Positions 33,022-41,785 of a stretch of 64,000 nucleotides of DNA are shown one piece after another. The translations under genes and the position numbers were made by a program. The stretch lies in the NCBI GenBank assembly GCA_046328715.1, contig JAXLWB010000033.1, forward strand, positions 1-64,000. Reading direction: 5' to 3'. Origin of the DNA: JAXLWB01 sp046328715 (GTDB taxonomy: Bacteria > Chloroflexota > Anaerolineae > Caldilineales > Caldilineaceae). A model generated the notes under the pieces. The model had not been told where the DNA came from, made no database searches, and saw only the letters and a list, made by a program, of their open reading frames with translations. The stretch's first letter is position 1, and each line of letters opens with the position of its first letter.

Positions 33022-34440
33022 ATGAGCAATCCTCATCTTGTCATCCTGTCATCCCTTCATCTTGTCACATTTTTCGATAACGAGGACGACTTGCCTGTAT
33101 TACCCTTACCCACTTTAGATGAATTCGGCTACCAACCACTACGCTTTCTGGAAACAGATAGCAAGATGTCAACGATCCTATTGGCGGGCGATGGGCAAGA
33201 TCGTCTCTACGTCCTCAAAATTGCCAGGGTTGATCAGGCCGTGCGCGCCGACCTCAATCGGCAGGCGATCCTCAACACGATTGAGTGGTTTACAACCTTG
33301 GGTTCGCACCCTGGGATTGCCGATCTCTTCCCGCTCCGCAATCAGTCTCAATCAGCACCTTCCTATCTAGCCCGCCTGCGTGGCTGGGAGGGAGCGCCCG
33401 AGTTTCTGGTGATGGAGTACCTGGCCGGTGGCTCGTTGCGCGACCTAGTAGGACAACAGCGGCTGCCGCTCGAACTGGCCTTGCAGATTGCCCTGGGCAT
33501 CGCCCAAGCACTTGCCTTTATTCACAAAGCTGGCTGTGTCCACCGTGACCTGAAGCCAGAGAACATTCTCTTTCGCACCACACCGCAACGCGATCGCTCA
33601 CTGGCCAACCATGAAACTCCTCCGCTACCTATCCTGATTGACTTTGGGGTGGCTGCTCGGGCAGGGGAGAGTCGTTTTGTCTCTGGCTCCCGGCTGTGGA
33701 TGGCACCCGAGTTACAGACTGCCTACGAACGATATCCTTTACCCGTTGATCCTGCCTGGGATCTCTATGCTTTGGGCTTACTGGTCTGTTATATGATCAG
33801 TGGCGTTACCCCGCGTCGGCGTAGCTACGATTGGGCCAGCTATGAGAGCTATCGGCAGCGCGCCTTGACTTTGCTTGATCGGGAATTCAAGAGTCGCATC
33901 GCTGCCGAGAGTAAAGTCAGGCCCCAACTTAAAGAATTATTGAATCGTACCCTGGCCCAGGATGCTGCTGCTCGACCGAGCGCCGATCAATTTGCGGGCG
34001 AACTGATCGAAATTCTGCGCCAGTTAGGCGTGCCCATAGCGCAGAACGGGACAAGTGCTGCGTTCTGGCCTATCAAACCAACGCGCACATTGGGGGCAAT
34101 GATGGCGCTGCTCATCATCTTGGTGGCGCTGTTAGGGTTACTTTTCAACCTGCCCTTCAACCCACAACAATTATGGTCGCAGACAGACCAGCTGCATCCA
34201 CCTGTGATGCTCGATCTTCAGCCGACGCCGCAGCCAGACGTGAAGACCTTCAGTACGACTGTAACAGCAACCGCGGAAACCAGCGTCGGCCCGGCACCAA
34301 CGCTGGCATTTACAACGACACTCCTGCCCACACCACCTACGCTTGTCCAATACCCAAAACAGGATTCGCCACCAACGCTTGTTCCTTATCCAGGCACTGC
34401 CTTAGATAGTCCGCCGACCCTGCTGCCGCGCACTCAATGA
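33022..34440 (+). CDS. Membrane Ser/Thr protein kinase
   Basis: The 472-residue frame starts at ATG 33022, but its first ~16 codons are read through the GATGACAAG-type repeat. A TTG at 33091, preceded by CGAGGA and starting LPVLPLPTLDEFG, may be the true start. The kinase domain shows the Lys in YVLKIARVD, FLVMEYLAGGSL, HRDLKPENILF, LIDFGVAA, MAPELQTAYERY and DPAWDLYALGLLV. A clear glycine-rich loop is missing (LLAGDGQDR replaces it). A membrane helix (ALLIILVALLGLLFNLPF near 356-373) and a short Pro/Thr tail follow. The stop overlaps the phosphatase start (ATGA), so the two are translated together. Confidence 0.87.
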   Translation: MSNPHLVILSSLHLVTFFDNEDDLPVLPLPTLDEFGYQPLRFLETDSKMSTILLAGDGQDRLYVLKIARVDQAVRADLNRQAILNTIEWFTTLGSHPGIADLFPLRNQSQSAPSYLARLRGWEGAPEFLVMEYLAGGSLRDLVGQQRLPLELALQIALGIAQALAFIHKAGCVHRDLKPENILFRTTPQRDRSLANHETPPLPILIDFGVAARAGESRFVSGSRLWMAPELQTAYERYPLPVDPAWDLYALGLLVCYMISGVTPRRRSYDWASYESYRQRALTLLDREFKSRIAAESKVRPQLKELLNRTLAQDAAARPSADQFAGELIEILRQLGVPIAQNGTSAAFWPIKPTRTLGAMMALLIILVALLGLLFNLPFNPQQLWSQTDQLHPPVMLDLQPTPQPDVKTFSTTVTATAETSVGPAPTLAFTTTLLPTPPTLVQYPKQDSPPTLVPYPGTALDSPPTLLPRTQ

Positions 34441-35567
34441 TGGCTAGGATGTTTATGAATATACCTAATCACTTGCAACTACCCTTCATCGGCTCCACAA
34501 CCCGCACTGGCAAACGCCACCCGGTCAACGATGATCATTTCGCTTCGTTTGTGGTTCTGCGTGAGAATACAACTCGCCGCCTGGCCCGCAAACGGAACAA
34601 CTCCGAAGAAGAGACGGTGCGTGTAGGTGGCCTGTCAGATCCTGGCCTTGGCGGTGACCGCAGCGACCAGACGCAAAGCCGCGCCAAGGTACAGAACGAA
34701 TCGGCGGATTGGAGCGAAGAGAGCACGCAGAAGATCCACATCGCCGTGATCGCGGACGGTGTCACCTCGACCATCGGCGGCGGACAGGCAAGCCAGATTG
34801 CGGTCGATTCGATCCGCAGCAACCTGCAAGATCCGCCAAGCCGCCAAGAGACCATCTCCGAATGGCTTGAGTTTGCCATTCAACGGGCAAATGAAGAGAT
34901 CTTATTTGAGGCCAAGCGCAATCCACAGTGGAAGGGGATGAGCAGCACCGTTGCTCTGGCTGCCCTAGCGGGGGAGAAGTTGTACATTCTTCATCTGGGC
35001 GACAGTCGCGCCTACTTGATGCGCCAGCAGCAGATCTATCAACTCACCAGCGATCACACTTGGGCGCAGGAGTCGATCAATTCGGGGATGCCAGCCCGAG
35101 GCGAAAGTGGCGCACCTGCTGGCAGTAACCATCTGCTTCGTTATCTGGGTGCACCCAAGTTGCCTGCTGTCGACCGTGGCATCCTTTCCCCGACTACAGA
35201 TCAGCGCGAAGAGTATCTGGTGGTCGAGCCAGGTGACTGTATCCTGCTCTGTACGGATGGTCTCTATCGCCGCCTGAGCGAAGAGGAGATGATGGCTACG
35301 CTCACCGCCCATCATGGCTACCCGGAAGACGCAGTAGAGGAACTGGTCGAACTGGCAGTTGGCAAGGGTGAGTTAGATGATATTACTGCGATCCTGTTAG
35401 AGATACCTCCCGCACCTGAACCAGAAAGCGAAGAGCATTTCGCTGTTACGCCCAACCTGCCAGCAGCAGAAGCTCCGGTAAGTTGGCTGCGTACCGCCTT
35501 GATTATCCTTTTTGCCTTGATTTTGATGTTTGTGGTAGCGCTCTTGGTCTGGTCGTGGAAGGTCTGA
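34437..35567 (+). CDS. PP2C-type Ser/Thr phosphatase with C-terminal membrane helix
   Basis: The 376-residue protein overlaps the kinase stop by four bases. PPM/PP2C motifs are HPVNDDHF (metal Asp), VIADGVTS (metal Asp-Gly), GMSSTVALAAL, LHLGDSRAYLMR, LTSDHTWAQE, LLCTDGLYRRL and DDITAILLEI. A helix (LIILFALILMFVVALLVWSW, 352-371) anchors it, leaving the catalytic part in the cytoplasm. It would dephosphorylate targets of the kinase at 33022. ATGs a few codons in (34449 or 34455) are other possible starts. Confidence 0.92.
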   Translation: MMARMFMNIPNHLQLPFIGSTTRTGKRHPVNDDHFASFVVLRENTTRRLARKRNNSEEETVRVGGLSDPGLGGDRSDQTQSRAKVQNESADWSEESTQKIHIAVIADGVTSTIGGGQASQIAVDSIRSNLQDPPSRQETISEWLEFAIQRANEEILFEAKRNPQWKGMSSTVALAALAGEKLYILHLGDSRAYLMRQQQIYQLTSDHTWAQESINSGMPARGESGAPAGSNHLLRYLGAPKLPAVDRGILSPTTDQREEYLVVEPGDCILLCTDGLYRRLSEEEMMATLTAHHGYPEDAVEELVELAVGKGELDDITAILLEIPPAPEPESEEHFAVTPNLPAAEAPVSWLRTALIILFALILMFVVALLVWSWKV

Positions 35568-35579
35568 AATAGACATCAT

Positions 35580-35693
35580 TAGGACTTACGCAAGACGGGA
35601 GCGAAATGTAGAACAAGATACCTTCTTGTTCTTTTTCGAGTAATCAGCGCATAAGAAAATATCTTGTGCTACAACATTTTGCGTAAGTCCTGA
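35580..35693. mobile_element. Short MITE-like element with GGACTTACGCAA ends
   Basis: AGGACTTACGCAA at 35580-35592 is exactly inverted as TTGCGTAAGTCCT at 35681-35693, with GGACTTACGCA an end sequence seen in many cyanobacterial and related MITEs. The inside has no open frame. Confidence 0.6.
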
Positions 35694-35715
35694 TCATTTT
35701 GTAACAAGGAGGATC

Positions 35716-36753
35716 ATGACGACTAGAGGACGCGTGGTTGTGACGCTGGGCCAGAACTTTGAAATTCGTGAGTATGCTGTACCTGATCCGGCCCCAGGCA
35801 CGCTGCTGATCAAGCAGGAACTGGCAGGCATCTGCGGCACCGATCTGCACAACTGGCAGAAGGGTATTCAGAAGGAGACCTTGCTCGGTCATGAGGCTGT
35901 GGGCATCATTGCTGCACTCGGCCAGGGTGTCACGGTCGATTATCTTGGTAACCCAATCCGGGAAGGTGACCGTATTGTCTTTCATCCACGCAATGGCGGT
36001 GTGGCCTACGGCTTCCGCGGTTCGGATGAGCCCTTCACTGGTGGTTTTGCTGACTATCTCTACCTCAAAGATCCGGTCAACTGCTTTATCAAATCCAAAG
36101 CACCGCCTGAGGTGGGCGTCCTGGCCGAACCATTTACAGTGGGTGTCCATGCCGCACTGCGCGCCAATGTACAACTCGGTGACACTGTGATTGTGCAGGG
36201 TGCCGGGGCGATTGGCTTGATGTGTATGGTCGCCGCCAAGTTGAGCGGGGCTGCCCGCCTCATTGTGATTGGTGGACCACCTGCCCGTTTGGAATTAGCC
36301 AAAAAGCTGGGTGCCCACGTTACGATTGACATCGGCCAGGTGCGGGATGCTGCTGAGCGCAAGGCATTGGCGCTGGCTGCCACGCCTGGCCAGGCTGGGG
36401 CCGACGTGGTCTTTGAGGCGGCTGGCTTTCTACCTGCCTTCCCCGAAGGATTGGAACTGGTCAAACAGGATGGAACCTTTGCCGAAGTGGGACATTTTGT
36501 CGATATTGGCACGGTTGCTGTCAACCCTAATCGACACTTTCTGCGCTCGAATCTACGCCTGGAAGGAATTTGGGGTAGCCGCTATCAACACTTTGTGCGT
36601 GCGGTTGCAATTATGGAAAATCAAGAGGTGCCTTTTCAGGAAATGGTCAGCCATGTAATGCCATTGGAGCGGGTGGGCGACGGCTTCGCTGCGCTCAACG
36701 GCAACTATGAGCTAGACGGCAAGACTGCCTTTAAGATTGCCGTGCGAGCATGA
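35716..36753 (+). CDS. Zinc-type medium-chain dehydrogenase/reductase
   Basis: The 345-residue protein starts at ATG 35716 behind AAGGAGG. The catalytic zinc Cys and His-Glu are in GICGTDLHNW and GHEAVGII. The NAD(P) motif is in VIVQGAGAIGLMC (GxGxxG, near 163-168), and the third zinc region in VGVLAEPFTVG. The four-Cys structural zinc lobe is absent (HPRNGGVAYGFRG occupies that position). The best general label is alcohol/sorbitol-dehydrogenase-like, of unknown substrate. It stands alone downstream of a MITE. Confidence 0.88.
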   Translation: MTTRGRVVVTLGQNFEIREYAVPDPAPGTLLIKQELAGICGTDLHNWQKGIQKETLLGHEAVGIIAALGQGVTVDYLGNPIREGDRIVFHPRNGGVAYGFRGSDEPFTGGFADYLYLKDPVNCFIKSKAPPEVGVLAEPFTVGVHAALRANVQLGDTVIVQGAGAIGLMCMVAAKLSGAARLIVIGGPPARLELAKKLGAHVTIDIGQVRDAAERKALALAATPGQAGADVVFEAAGFLPAFPEGLELVKQDGTFAEVGHFVDIGTVAVNPNRHFLRSNLRLEGIWGSRYQHFVRAVAIMENQEVPFQEMVSHVMPLERVGDGFAALNGNYELDGKTAFKIAVRA

Positions 36754-36790
36754 CGTAGTTCCTCATCAACAGTTCTTTGCTAACAGGAGT

Positions 36791-36834
36791 CCGGTCGCTC
36801 TGAGATGATATCGATATCATCTCAGAGCGACCGG
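36791..36834. terminator. 44-bp perfect palindrome terminator
   Basis: CCGGTCGCTCTGAGATGATATC is followed by its exact complement, then TTGTTTTT. It lies between the dehydrogenase (plus) and the dockerin protein gene (minus), and can end both transcripts. Confidence 0.75.
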
Positions 36835-36895
36835 TTGTTTTTAGGTGGTTCGGTTAGCTCATCCTATGGTGCCGACGTTACGTAGGCCACTTTTC

Positions 36896-39574
36896 TCACC
36901 CTTGTTGGATCAGGTTGATCAGCAATTGTAGATCAAATATATTCCACTGACCGTCTGGAAACAGGTCGCCCCGTTGCCACCATTTCGATGGGTACAAATC
37001 CGTATCCGGCTGCGGTGAGTGCTGGATCATGTTGATCAGCACTTGTAAATCGAATATGTTGACGTTGCCATCATTGTTGATGTCGCCAGTTGTCGAGGAT
37101 GTGGTAGGTGTTGGCGTCGGCGTATCTGTCGGCGGCTGGCCTGTACTGGTTGCGGTTGGCGTCGGCGTGCTGGTTGCTGTGTCGGTTGGAGTGCCGGTTA
37201 GCGGAGTCGGAGTATTTGTCGCAGTATCCGTTGCCGTGGCGGTTGGTGTGTTTGTCGCCGTGTTGGTTGGGGTTGCGGTTGGCGGAACTGGTGTATTGGT
37301 GGAAGTTGCCGTCGGTGTATTGGTTGGTGTGTTGGTGGCCGTGGCCGTCGGCGTGCCTGTTGACGTGTTGGTTTGGGTTGCCGTTGGCGGAACCGGTGTA
37401 TTGGTAGAAGTCGCCGTCGGTGTATTGGTTGGTGTGTTGGTGGCCGTGGCCGTCGGCGTGCCTGTTGACGTGTTGGTTGGGGTTGCGGTTGGCGGAACTG
37501 GTGTATTGGTAGAAGTCGCCGTTGGTGTATTGGTTGGCGTGTTGGTTGCTGTAGATGTCGGTGTACTTGTTGACGTGTTGGTTGGAGTTGCGGTTGGCGG
37601 AACTGGTGTATTGGTAGAAGTCGCTGTTGATGTACTGGTTGGTGTATTGGTTGGCGAGCCGGTTGGTTGTGGCGCAGTCATCTCGTAGATCTTGCCGTCC
37701 ACTTCGTTGGGATTGTCGTTGTTGTCGACGGCTCGGTCGGCAATGTAGAAGCGTTGTTGGCCAGAGCCGTTGCTGGCAGGGGCATAGGTTAGCCCAGCAG
37801 GTGCCTTCATGGTGACAGCGGAGATGTCGAAGGTGTTGAGCAGGGCACCGTTGAGGGTGGTCTCGACGATGATGCGGCTTTGCCAGTTGCTCAAGACGAA
37901 GAGGGTGCCACTATATGGATTGTATTCAACGCTTTCGCAATCGACAACGCCATAGGCTGCTACGTCAAAGTGATTGACCAACGTGCCATCCAGTGCGTAT
38001 TGGTAAATCTCAGCGTTGACACCATCAGAAACATAGACATAGTTGTTGATCGGATCGTAGGCGATTCCTTCGGGGTCTAGATCGTTGTATGCAGTCGTAT
38101 TATGGGTAACCCATGTATCATCACTGGTCCCGATCAACTGATCGGCGCCTGGATTTAAGTCATGCCAGGCAGGCACATCATCATCTGAAAAATAGTAATG
38201 GCCATTGTTAGGATTCCAGGTGACACCGTTTGGCTCGTTGCTCATACGTGTTTGAGTCGGTGCTATTTTGGAGACATTGGCTGAGCGCACAACAGTGCCA
38301 TCCAAGTGCATTTCCCACACATTGGCTCCGGCAAAGTGAGTGATGCCGTTAACGGTCTCTTCGACCTCTCCATCGGACATGAGAATGGTGTTGGAATTGG
38401 GTAGATAGGTCAGGCCTGAAGGATCAGGGCTCGGCGGTGAGAAGGCTGCGGTATCGATTGTGTGCACCAGTTGCATGGGCGTAGCTGCGATGGCTGCTGC
38501 CGCTACCTGCGTTGGTCCGCGCAACTCAAGCTCGATCAACTGGCTGAAATGTTTGTCGGTGACGGCCGCATCGACAGGATTGGCATCCGTCTGTTCCTGT
38601 TCTTGTTGTCCACTCCCGCCGCTGAGCATCGGGATGAACACTTTGTAGCCGTTAGCATCAATGGCATCGGTGATTTCCTGTGGCGCATCCTTGATGCCTG
38701 TGCTTACGCCCACATCGGCCACATTTCTGCTGTCAAAGACAAACAAGTGGTAGATGCTATCGGCGTCAGTCAGGTCAGCGCTGGGAGCAAAGACCATGTC
38801 GCGTGGGGCAACTGCATCGAGATTGCCAAAATCATAGTTGCCAATGATTTGCCCACTCGTATCCAACTCGTAGAGCGTGCGTTGTGCTTTACTGGCTGTG
38901 TAGAGGTGATGGTTGGCTGGATTCACCGCCAATCCTCGGACTTGGGCGGCCCGCAGGTGCGCCAGGCTGGTCGTGGAGACCGAAGCCGAGTCTGGGCCAT
39001 CGGCGGTCAAGGTTGCAGTGACCAAATTGTAGACTTTACGGTCCAAAATGAATAGCTGGCGAGTTTGGCTATCGATATCGATGCCATCAGCGTGTTTTAC
39101 ATTCCAACTCGAAATATTGTAGCGCGTTAGCGTGGCTGGGTCGAGTTTGCCATTGCTGCCTATCGAGATTCGTGCTAACTCTGCTGGGGCGCTATTCAGG
39201 ATATAGAGGCTGTTGCTCTGGTCATCAAAGGCAATGTTGGTTGCATTGTCGATGGAGTAGTTCAATTGGATCGAATCGATCGCTTTTTCATACGGGGTAA
39301 AGGTGGCAATCGTCACACCGGCTGAAGCACCTGCATTCGGTTTGCCCTGTTTCAACACAAAGAATTCTCGCAGGCGAGTGGAGTAGGCCAATCCTCCTTC
39401 ATTGAGGATACCCCATTCGCTCGGGTATATCACACGAACTTCACGTAATGATTGGCCTCCGCTTTGCGCCATTGCTCGAGGGGCTGGTGAAAGTACAACA
39501 GCTACGAGCAGCAGTAATGACAGGAGCCTTGAACTCCGCACATAGATGTTGTAAAGCAACGGGTTGAAGAGCAC
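36896..39574 (-). CDS. Secreted beta-propeller protein with Thr/Pro linker and C-terminal dockerin
   Basis: The 892-residue protein starts with GTG 39574 behind AAAGGGA. A signal peptide (LLSLLLLVAVVLSPAPRAMA) precedes about 610 residues of propeller-type strands (LREVRVIYPSEWGILNEGGL, then repeated LYILNSAPAELARISI, ITHFAGANVWEMHLDG, GIAYDPINNYVYVSDG, of SdiA-regulated/YjiK-like pattern). A linker of four 35-residue Thr/Pro repeats follows and the end is a dockerin: GDINNDGNVNIFDLQVLINM, with a complete calcium loop, and a second, weaker one (GDLFPDGQWNIFDLQLLI). A dockerin should bind a cohesin, but no cohesin is visible here. An internal YKVFIPMLSG recalls the C-terminal motif of other secreted proteins. 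Confidence 0.85.
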   Translation of the reverse strand: MLFNPLLYNIYVRSSRLLSLLLLVAVVLSPAPRAMAQSGGQSLREVRVIYPSEWGILNEGGLAYSTRLREFFVLKQGKPNAGASAGVTIATFTPYEKAIDSIQLNYSIDNATNIAFDDQSNSLYILNSAPAELARISIGSNGKLDPATLTRYNISSWNVKHADGIDIDSQTRQLFILDRKVYNLVTATLTADGPDSASVSTTSLAHLRAAQVRGLAVNPANHHLYTASKAQRTLYELDTSGQIIGNYDFGNLDAVAPRDMVFAPSADLTDADSIYHLFVFDSRNVADVGVSTGIKDAPQEITDAIDANGYKVFIPMLSGGSGQQEQEQTDANPVDAAVTDKHFSQLIELELRGPTQVAAAAIAATPMQLVHTIDTAAFSPPSPDPSGLTYLPNSNTILMSDGEVEETVNGITHFAGANVWEMHLDGTVVRSANVSKIAPTQTRMSNEPNGVTWNPNNGHYYFSDDDVPAWHDLNPGADQLIGTSDDTWVTHNTTAYNDLDPEGIAYDPINNYVYVSDGVNAEIYQYALDGTLVNHFDVAAYGVVDCESVEYNPYSGTLFVLSNWQSRIIVETTLNGALLNTFDISAVTMKAPAGLTYAPASNGSGQQRFYIADRAVDNNDNPNEVDGKIYEMTAPQPTGSPTNTPTSTSTATSTNTPVPPTATPTNTSTSTPTSTATNTPTNTPTATSTNTPVPPTATPTNTSTGTPTATATNTPTNTPTATSTNTPVPPTATQTNTSTGTPTATATNTPTNTPTATSTNTPVPPTATPTNTATNTPTATATDTATNTPTPLTGTPTDTATSTPTPTATSTGQPPTDTPTPTPTTSSTTGDINNDGNVNIFDLQVLINMIQHSPQPDTDLYPSKWWQRGDLFPDGQWNIFDLQLLINLIQQG
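37255..37670 (-). repeat. 105-bp tandem repeat encoding the Thr/Pro linker
   Basis: The marker GGCGGAA(C/T)... occurs at 37281, 37386, 37491 and 37596, exactly 105 bases apart. Each unit encodes 35 residues of TNTPVPPTATPTNTSTGTPT type. Copy number could vary between strains. Confidence 0.8.
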
Positions 39575-39670
39575 TGTGGTTTTCCCTTTCTATCGTCTTA
39601 TCCAAAATTCTATAAAACGATAACGGTCATTTTCCTGAAACATTTCTGAAAAGCCTTTAGACAAAAAAAT

Positions 39671-39799
39671 GGCTCAACCGCCTTTGATGAATGCAACGCT
39701 TTGTAGACGCCGTTTATAACCAGGTCGTCTTGTCCTTCAAACGATGACACAGGTTGCAAACGGCAGTTGCGTCGCCACTCATCAAGTAGCGGTTGAGCC
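39671..39799. repeat. Inverted repeat GGCTCAACCGC
   Basis: GGCTCAACCGC at 39671-39681 is inverted as GCGGTTGAGCC at 39789-39799, with GACGCC/GGCGTC-like inner pairing. It lies in the gap between two secreted protein genes, mostly after the one at 39806. It may be a MITE remnant or terminator. Confidence 0.5.
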
Positions 39800-39805
39800 T
39801 CGATC

Positions 39806-41551
39806 CTAATTCAATAATGATTTGGAAATCAGTGGCAGATAGATCCTTGTTCCGCCAGATGTTGCATCTAACCAGTTGGGAACGCCATCGCCATTGTCGT
39901 CGCCTGTCGCCTCTTGGCTATCGAGCACTGAATCGTTGTCCGAGTCCAGATCGACATAGTTGGAAGCGCTATCGCCATCAGCATCGTTGTTGAAACAGAT
40001 TGCGGTATTGGCAGTGCAACCCTGCAATGGATCGGCGGCTTGGGAACTCCATTCGCCACTGTCCGAAAGTCCGTCGTTATCTGAATCGGTGTCCAAATAG
40101 TTCGGAATCGTGTCGTTATCGAAATCAGCCGTTGTCTCAACCGAGGTATTGATCTTGTCACCGTCGTCATCTTTGTCAATAAAGTTGGCGTGGTTGTCGG
40201 CGTCGGTGTTGTCGTCAAAAAGATTGCCGTTGTGGTTAAGATCTTCATCTTTGGATAAGATGCCATCGCCATCGTCATCGGAATCGAGTTGATCGACAAC
40301 CTTATCGTTGTCTGTATCAGCGGTATTCGATTCAAGATAATCGGGAGCGCCATCGCCATCGGCATCGTCATTATTTAGATTCTGGTCATTGTTGGTGTCT
40401 TCATCTTTGGTCAGAATAGCGTCGCCATCATCGTCGTTGTCCAGATAGTTGGCAATGCCATCGCCGTCAATATCGTCGTTGAGCGGATTGTGGTCGCCAT
40501 TGGGATCTTCATTTTCGGTCAAGATGCTGTCGCCATCATCGTCGTTGTCGCGATAGTTCGGCGTGCCGTCTTGATCGCTGTCGTCGTTGTTTAGATCGCC
40601 ATCATGGTTGGTGTCTTCGCCCGAATTGGGAATCGCATCGTCATCATCGTCGGCAATCGTGGCGGTGAGACAGCCCAACGCTTCGTAATCAGTCAGGCCA
40701 GGAGGAAAGCCGGCGACCATGGTTGCTTTGCCATTGGTCGGGTCGATGCGGAAGAGGCTGTTCATATCGCGGGCATCGGGACCACCGCCACCGGTACTGC
40801 CATAGAGCACGCCATCGTTGAAGAAACTGAGCCCCTCAACATCGTCCACATTATTGGTGGCATCGCTGGAATCGATCAGATCGCCCACTTCGACGATCGT
40901 GCCATCGCTCTTATTGATCTTGATCAGTGTGCCACGATTGCCACCACTATTTTCAACGCCAAAGAGTTCACCCGTGGTTGGGCTAAAGGTGATGTCGTCG
41001 ACATCCTTCTCATTGGAAGATGTGCCAGCGATCAATACGTAGTCAGCTCCATTAAAGGCTCCAACCACGGCTACACCGGTAGCGACATTCACCTGGAAGA
41101 GTGCGTCCAACTCACCATTGCCGGGGCGACGCTGCACAGCATAGAGGATGTTGGTGACTTTGTCCCAAGCCAGCGCATTAATATTGTCAAAGGCCACCGT
41201 ACCAGCGCTGCCGTTACCAGAACCAAAGAGGCCAATCGGCGTAAAATGGCCGGTGATGATATCAATCGTGCCTAGTTTGTTGGAGTCAGCGGCGTAGAGG
41301 ATTTCGGTCCCATCGCGGAAGGTCATGGCTTCGACGTCTGTTCCTCCGGTTGGTCCGATCTTGGTTGTTTGGCCAGTAATCTGGTCGAGCGCAACGAGGT
41401 AGTTGTGGCTATTCGCCACCGCATAACAGCTGTTCATTGCCTTTGCCGTATGCTGAGTGAAGATCAAAGAGAGTGTTACAAAGGTAATAATTGAAAGTAA
41501 CTGCCATCCTTTGGGATAGCTGAGATATGGGCGAGGTTCAAGCTTGTTCAT
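39806..41551 (-). CDS. Secreted TSP3-repeat protein with C-terminal IYLPLISK
   Basis: The longest frame begins at 41596; the ATG at 41551 (MNKLEPRPYLSYPKG) places the signal helix (LLSIITFVTLSLIFTQHTAKA) at a usual distance and is my choice, though neither start has a strong ribosome site. About 290 residues form a DUF6923/propeller-like domain (LVALDQITGQTTKIGPTGGT...). Roughly twelve calcium-binding thrombospondin type 3 repeats (DDDDDAIPNSGEDTNHDGD, NDDSDQDGTPNYRDNDDDGD and the like) follow. The end is TRIYLPLISKSLLN. No enzymatic motif; a calcium-stabilised adhesin or surface protein is likely. Confidence 0.82.
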   Translation of the reverse strand: MNKLEPRPYLSYPKGWQLLSIITFVTLSLIFTQHTAKAMNSCYAVANSHNYLVALDQITGQTTKIGPTGGTDVEAMTFRDGTEILYAADSNKLGTIDIITGHFTPIGLFGSGNGSAGTVAFDNINALAWDKVTNILYAVQRRPGNGELDALFQVNVATGVAVVGAFNGADYVLIAGTSSNEKDVDDITFSPTTGELFGVENSGGNRGTLIKINKSDGTIVEVGDLIDSSDATNNVDDVEGLSFFNDGVLYGSTGGGGPDARDMNSLFRIDPTNGKATMVAGFPPGLTDYEALGCLTATIADDDDDAIPNSGEDTNHDGDLNNDDSDQDGTPNYRDNDDDGDSILTENEDPNGDHNPLNDDIDGDGIANYLDNDDDGDAILTKDEDTNNDQNLNNDDADGDGAPDYLESNTADTDNDKVVDQLDSDDDGDGILSKDEDLNHNGNLFDDNTDADNHANFIDKDDDGDKINTSVETTADFDNDTIPNYLDTDSDNDGLSDSGEWSSQAADPLQGCTANTAICFNNDADGDSASNYVDLDSDNDSVLDSQEATGDDNGDGVPNWLDATSGGTRIYLPLISKSLLN

Positions 41552-41628
41552 ATACAGATTCTTTTGAATGATAAGGTGAGTAACCGACAATCGCATCCTC
41601 TATCAGGAATCAGACCCTTCCCCGCAGC

Positions 41629-41660
41629 CACAATCCATCGACTCTGCAAGATGGATTGTG
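41629..41660 (-). terminator. Hairpin after the large DNRLRE gene
   Basis: CACAATCCATC at 41629-41639 pairs with GATGGATTGTG at 41650-41660, loop of 10. It lies about 130 bases past the stop of the gene at 41786. Confidence 0.55.
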
Positions 41661-41785
41661 CTTTTGGAGAAGAATCGTTCGTTGCTGAGAAGATCCCGTC
41701 GATGTATAAAAAGCAAAAAATAGTATATAACGTTACCTAGTAAGGTGAACAGCGTCTAAAGACGTAGCTCAACCTGCCATTCCGT

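Noticed and set aside
37029..37688. Plus-strand frame of about 219 codons (VGVGVSVGG...)
   Set aside because: Shadow of the Thr/Pro linker and dockerin of the gene at 36896.
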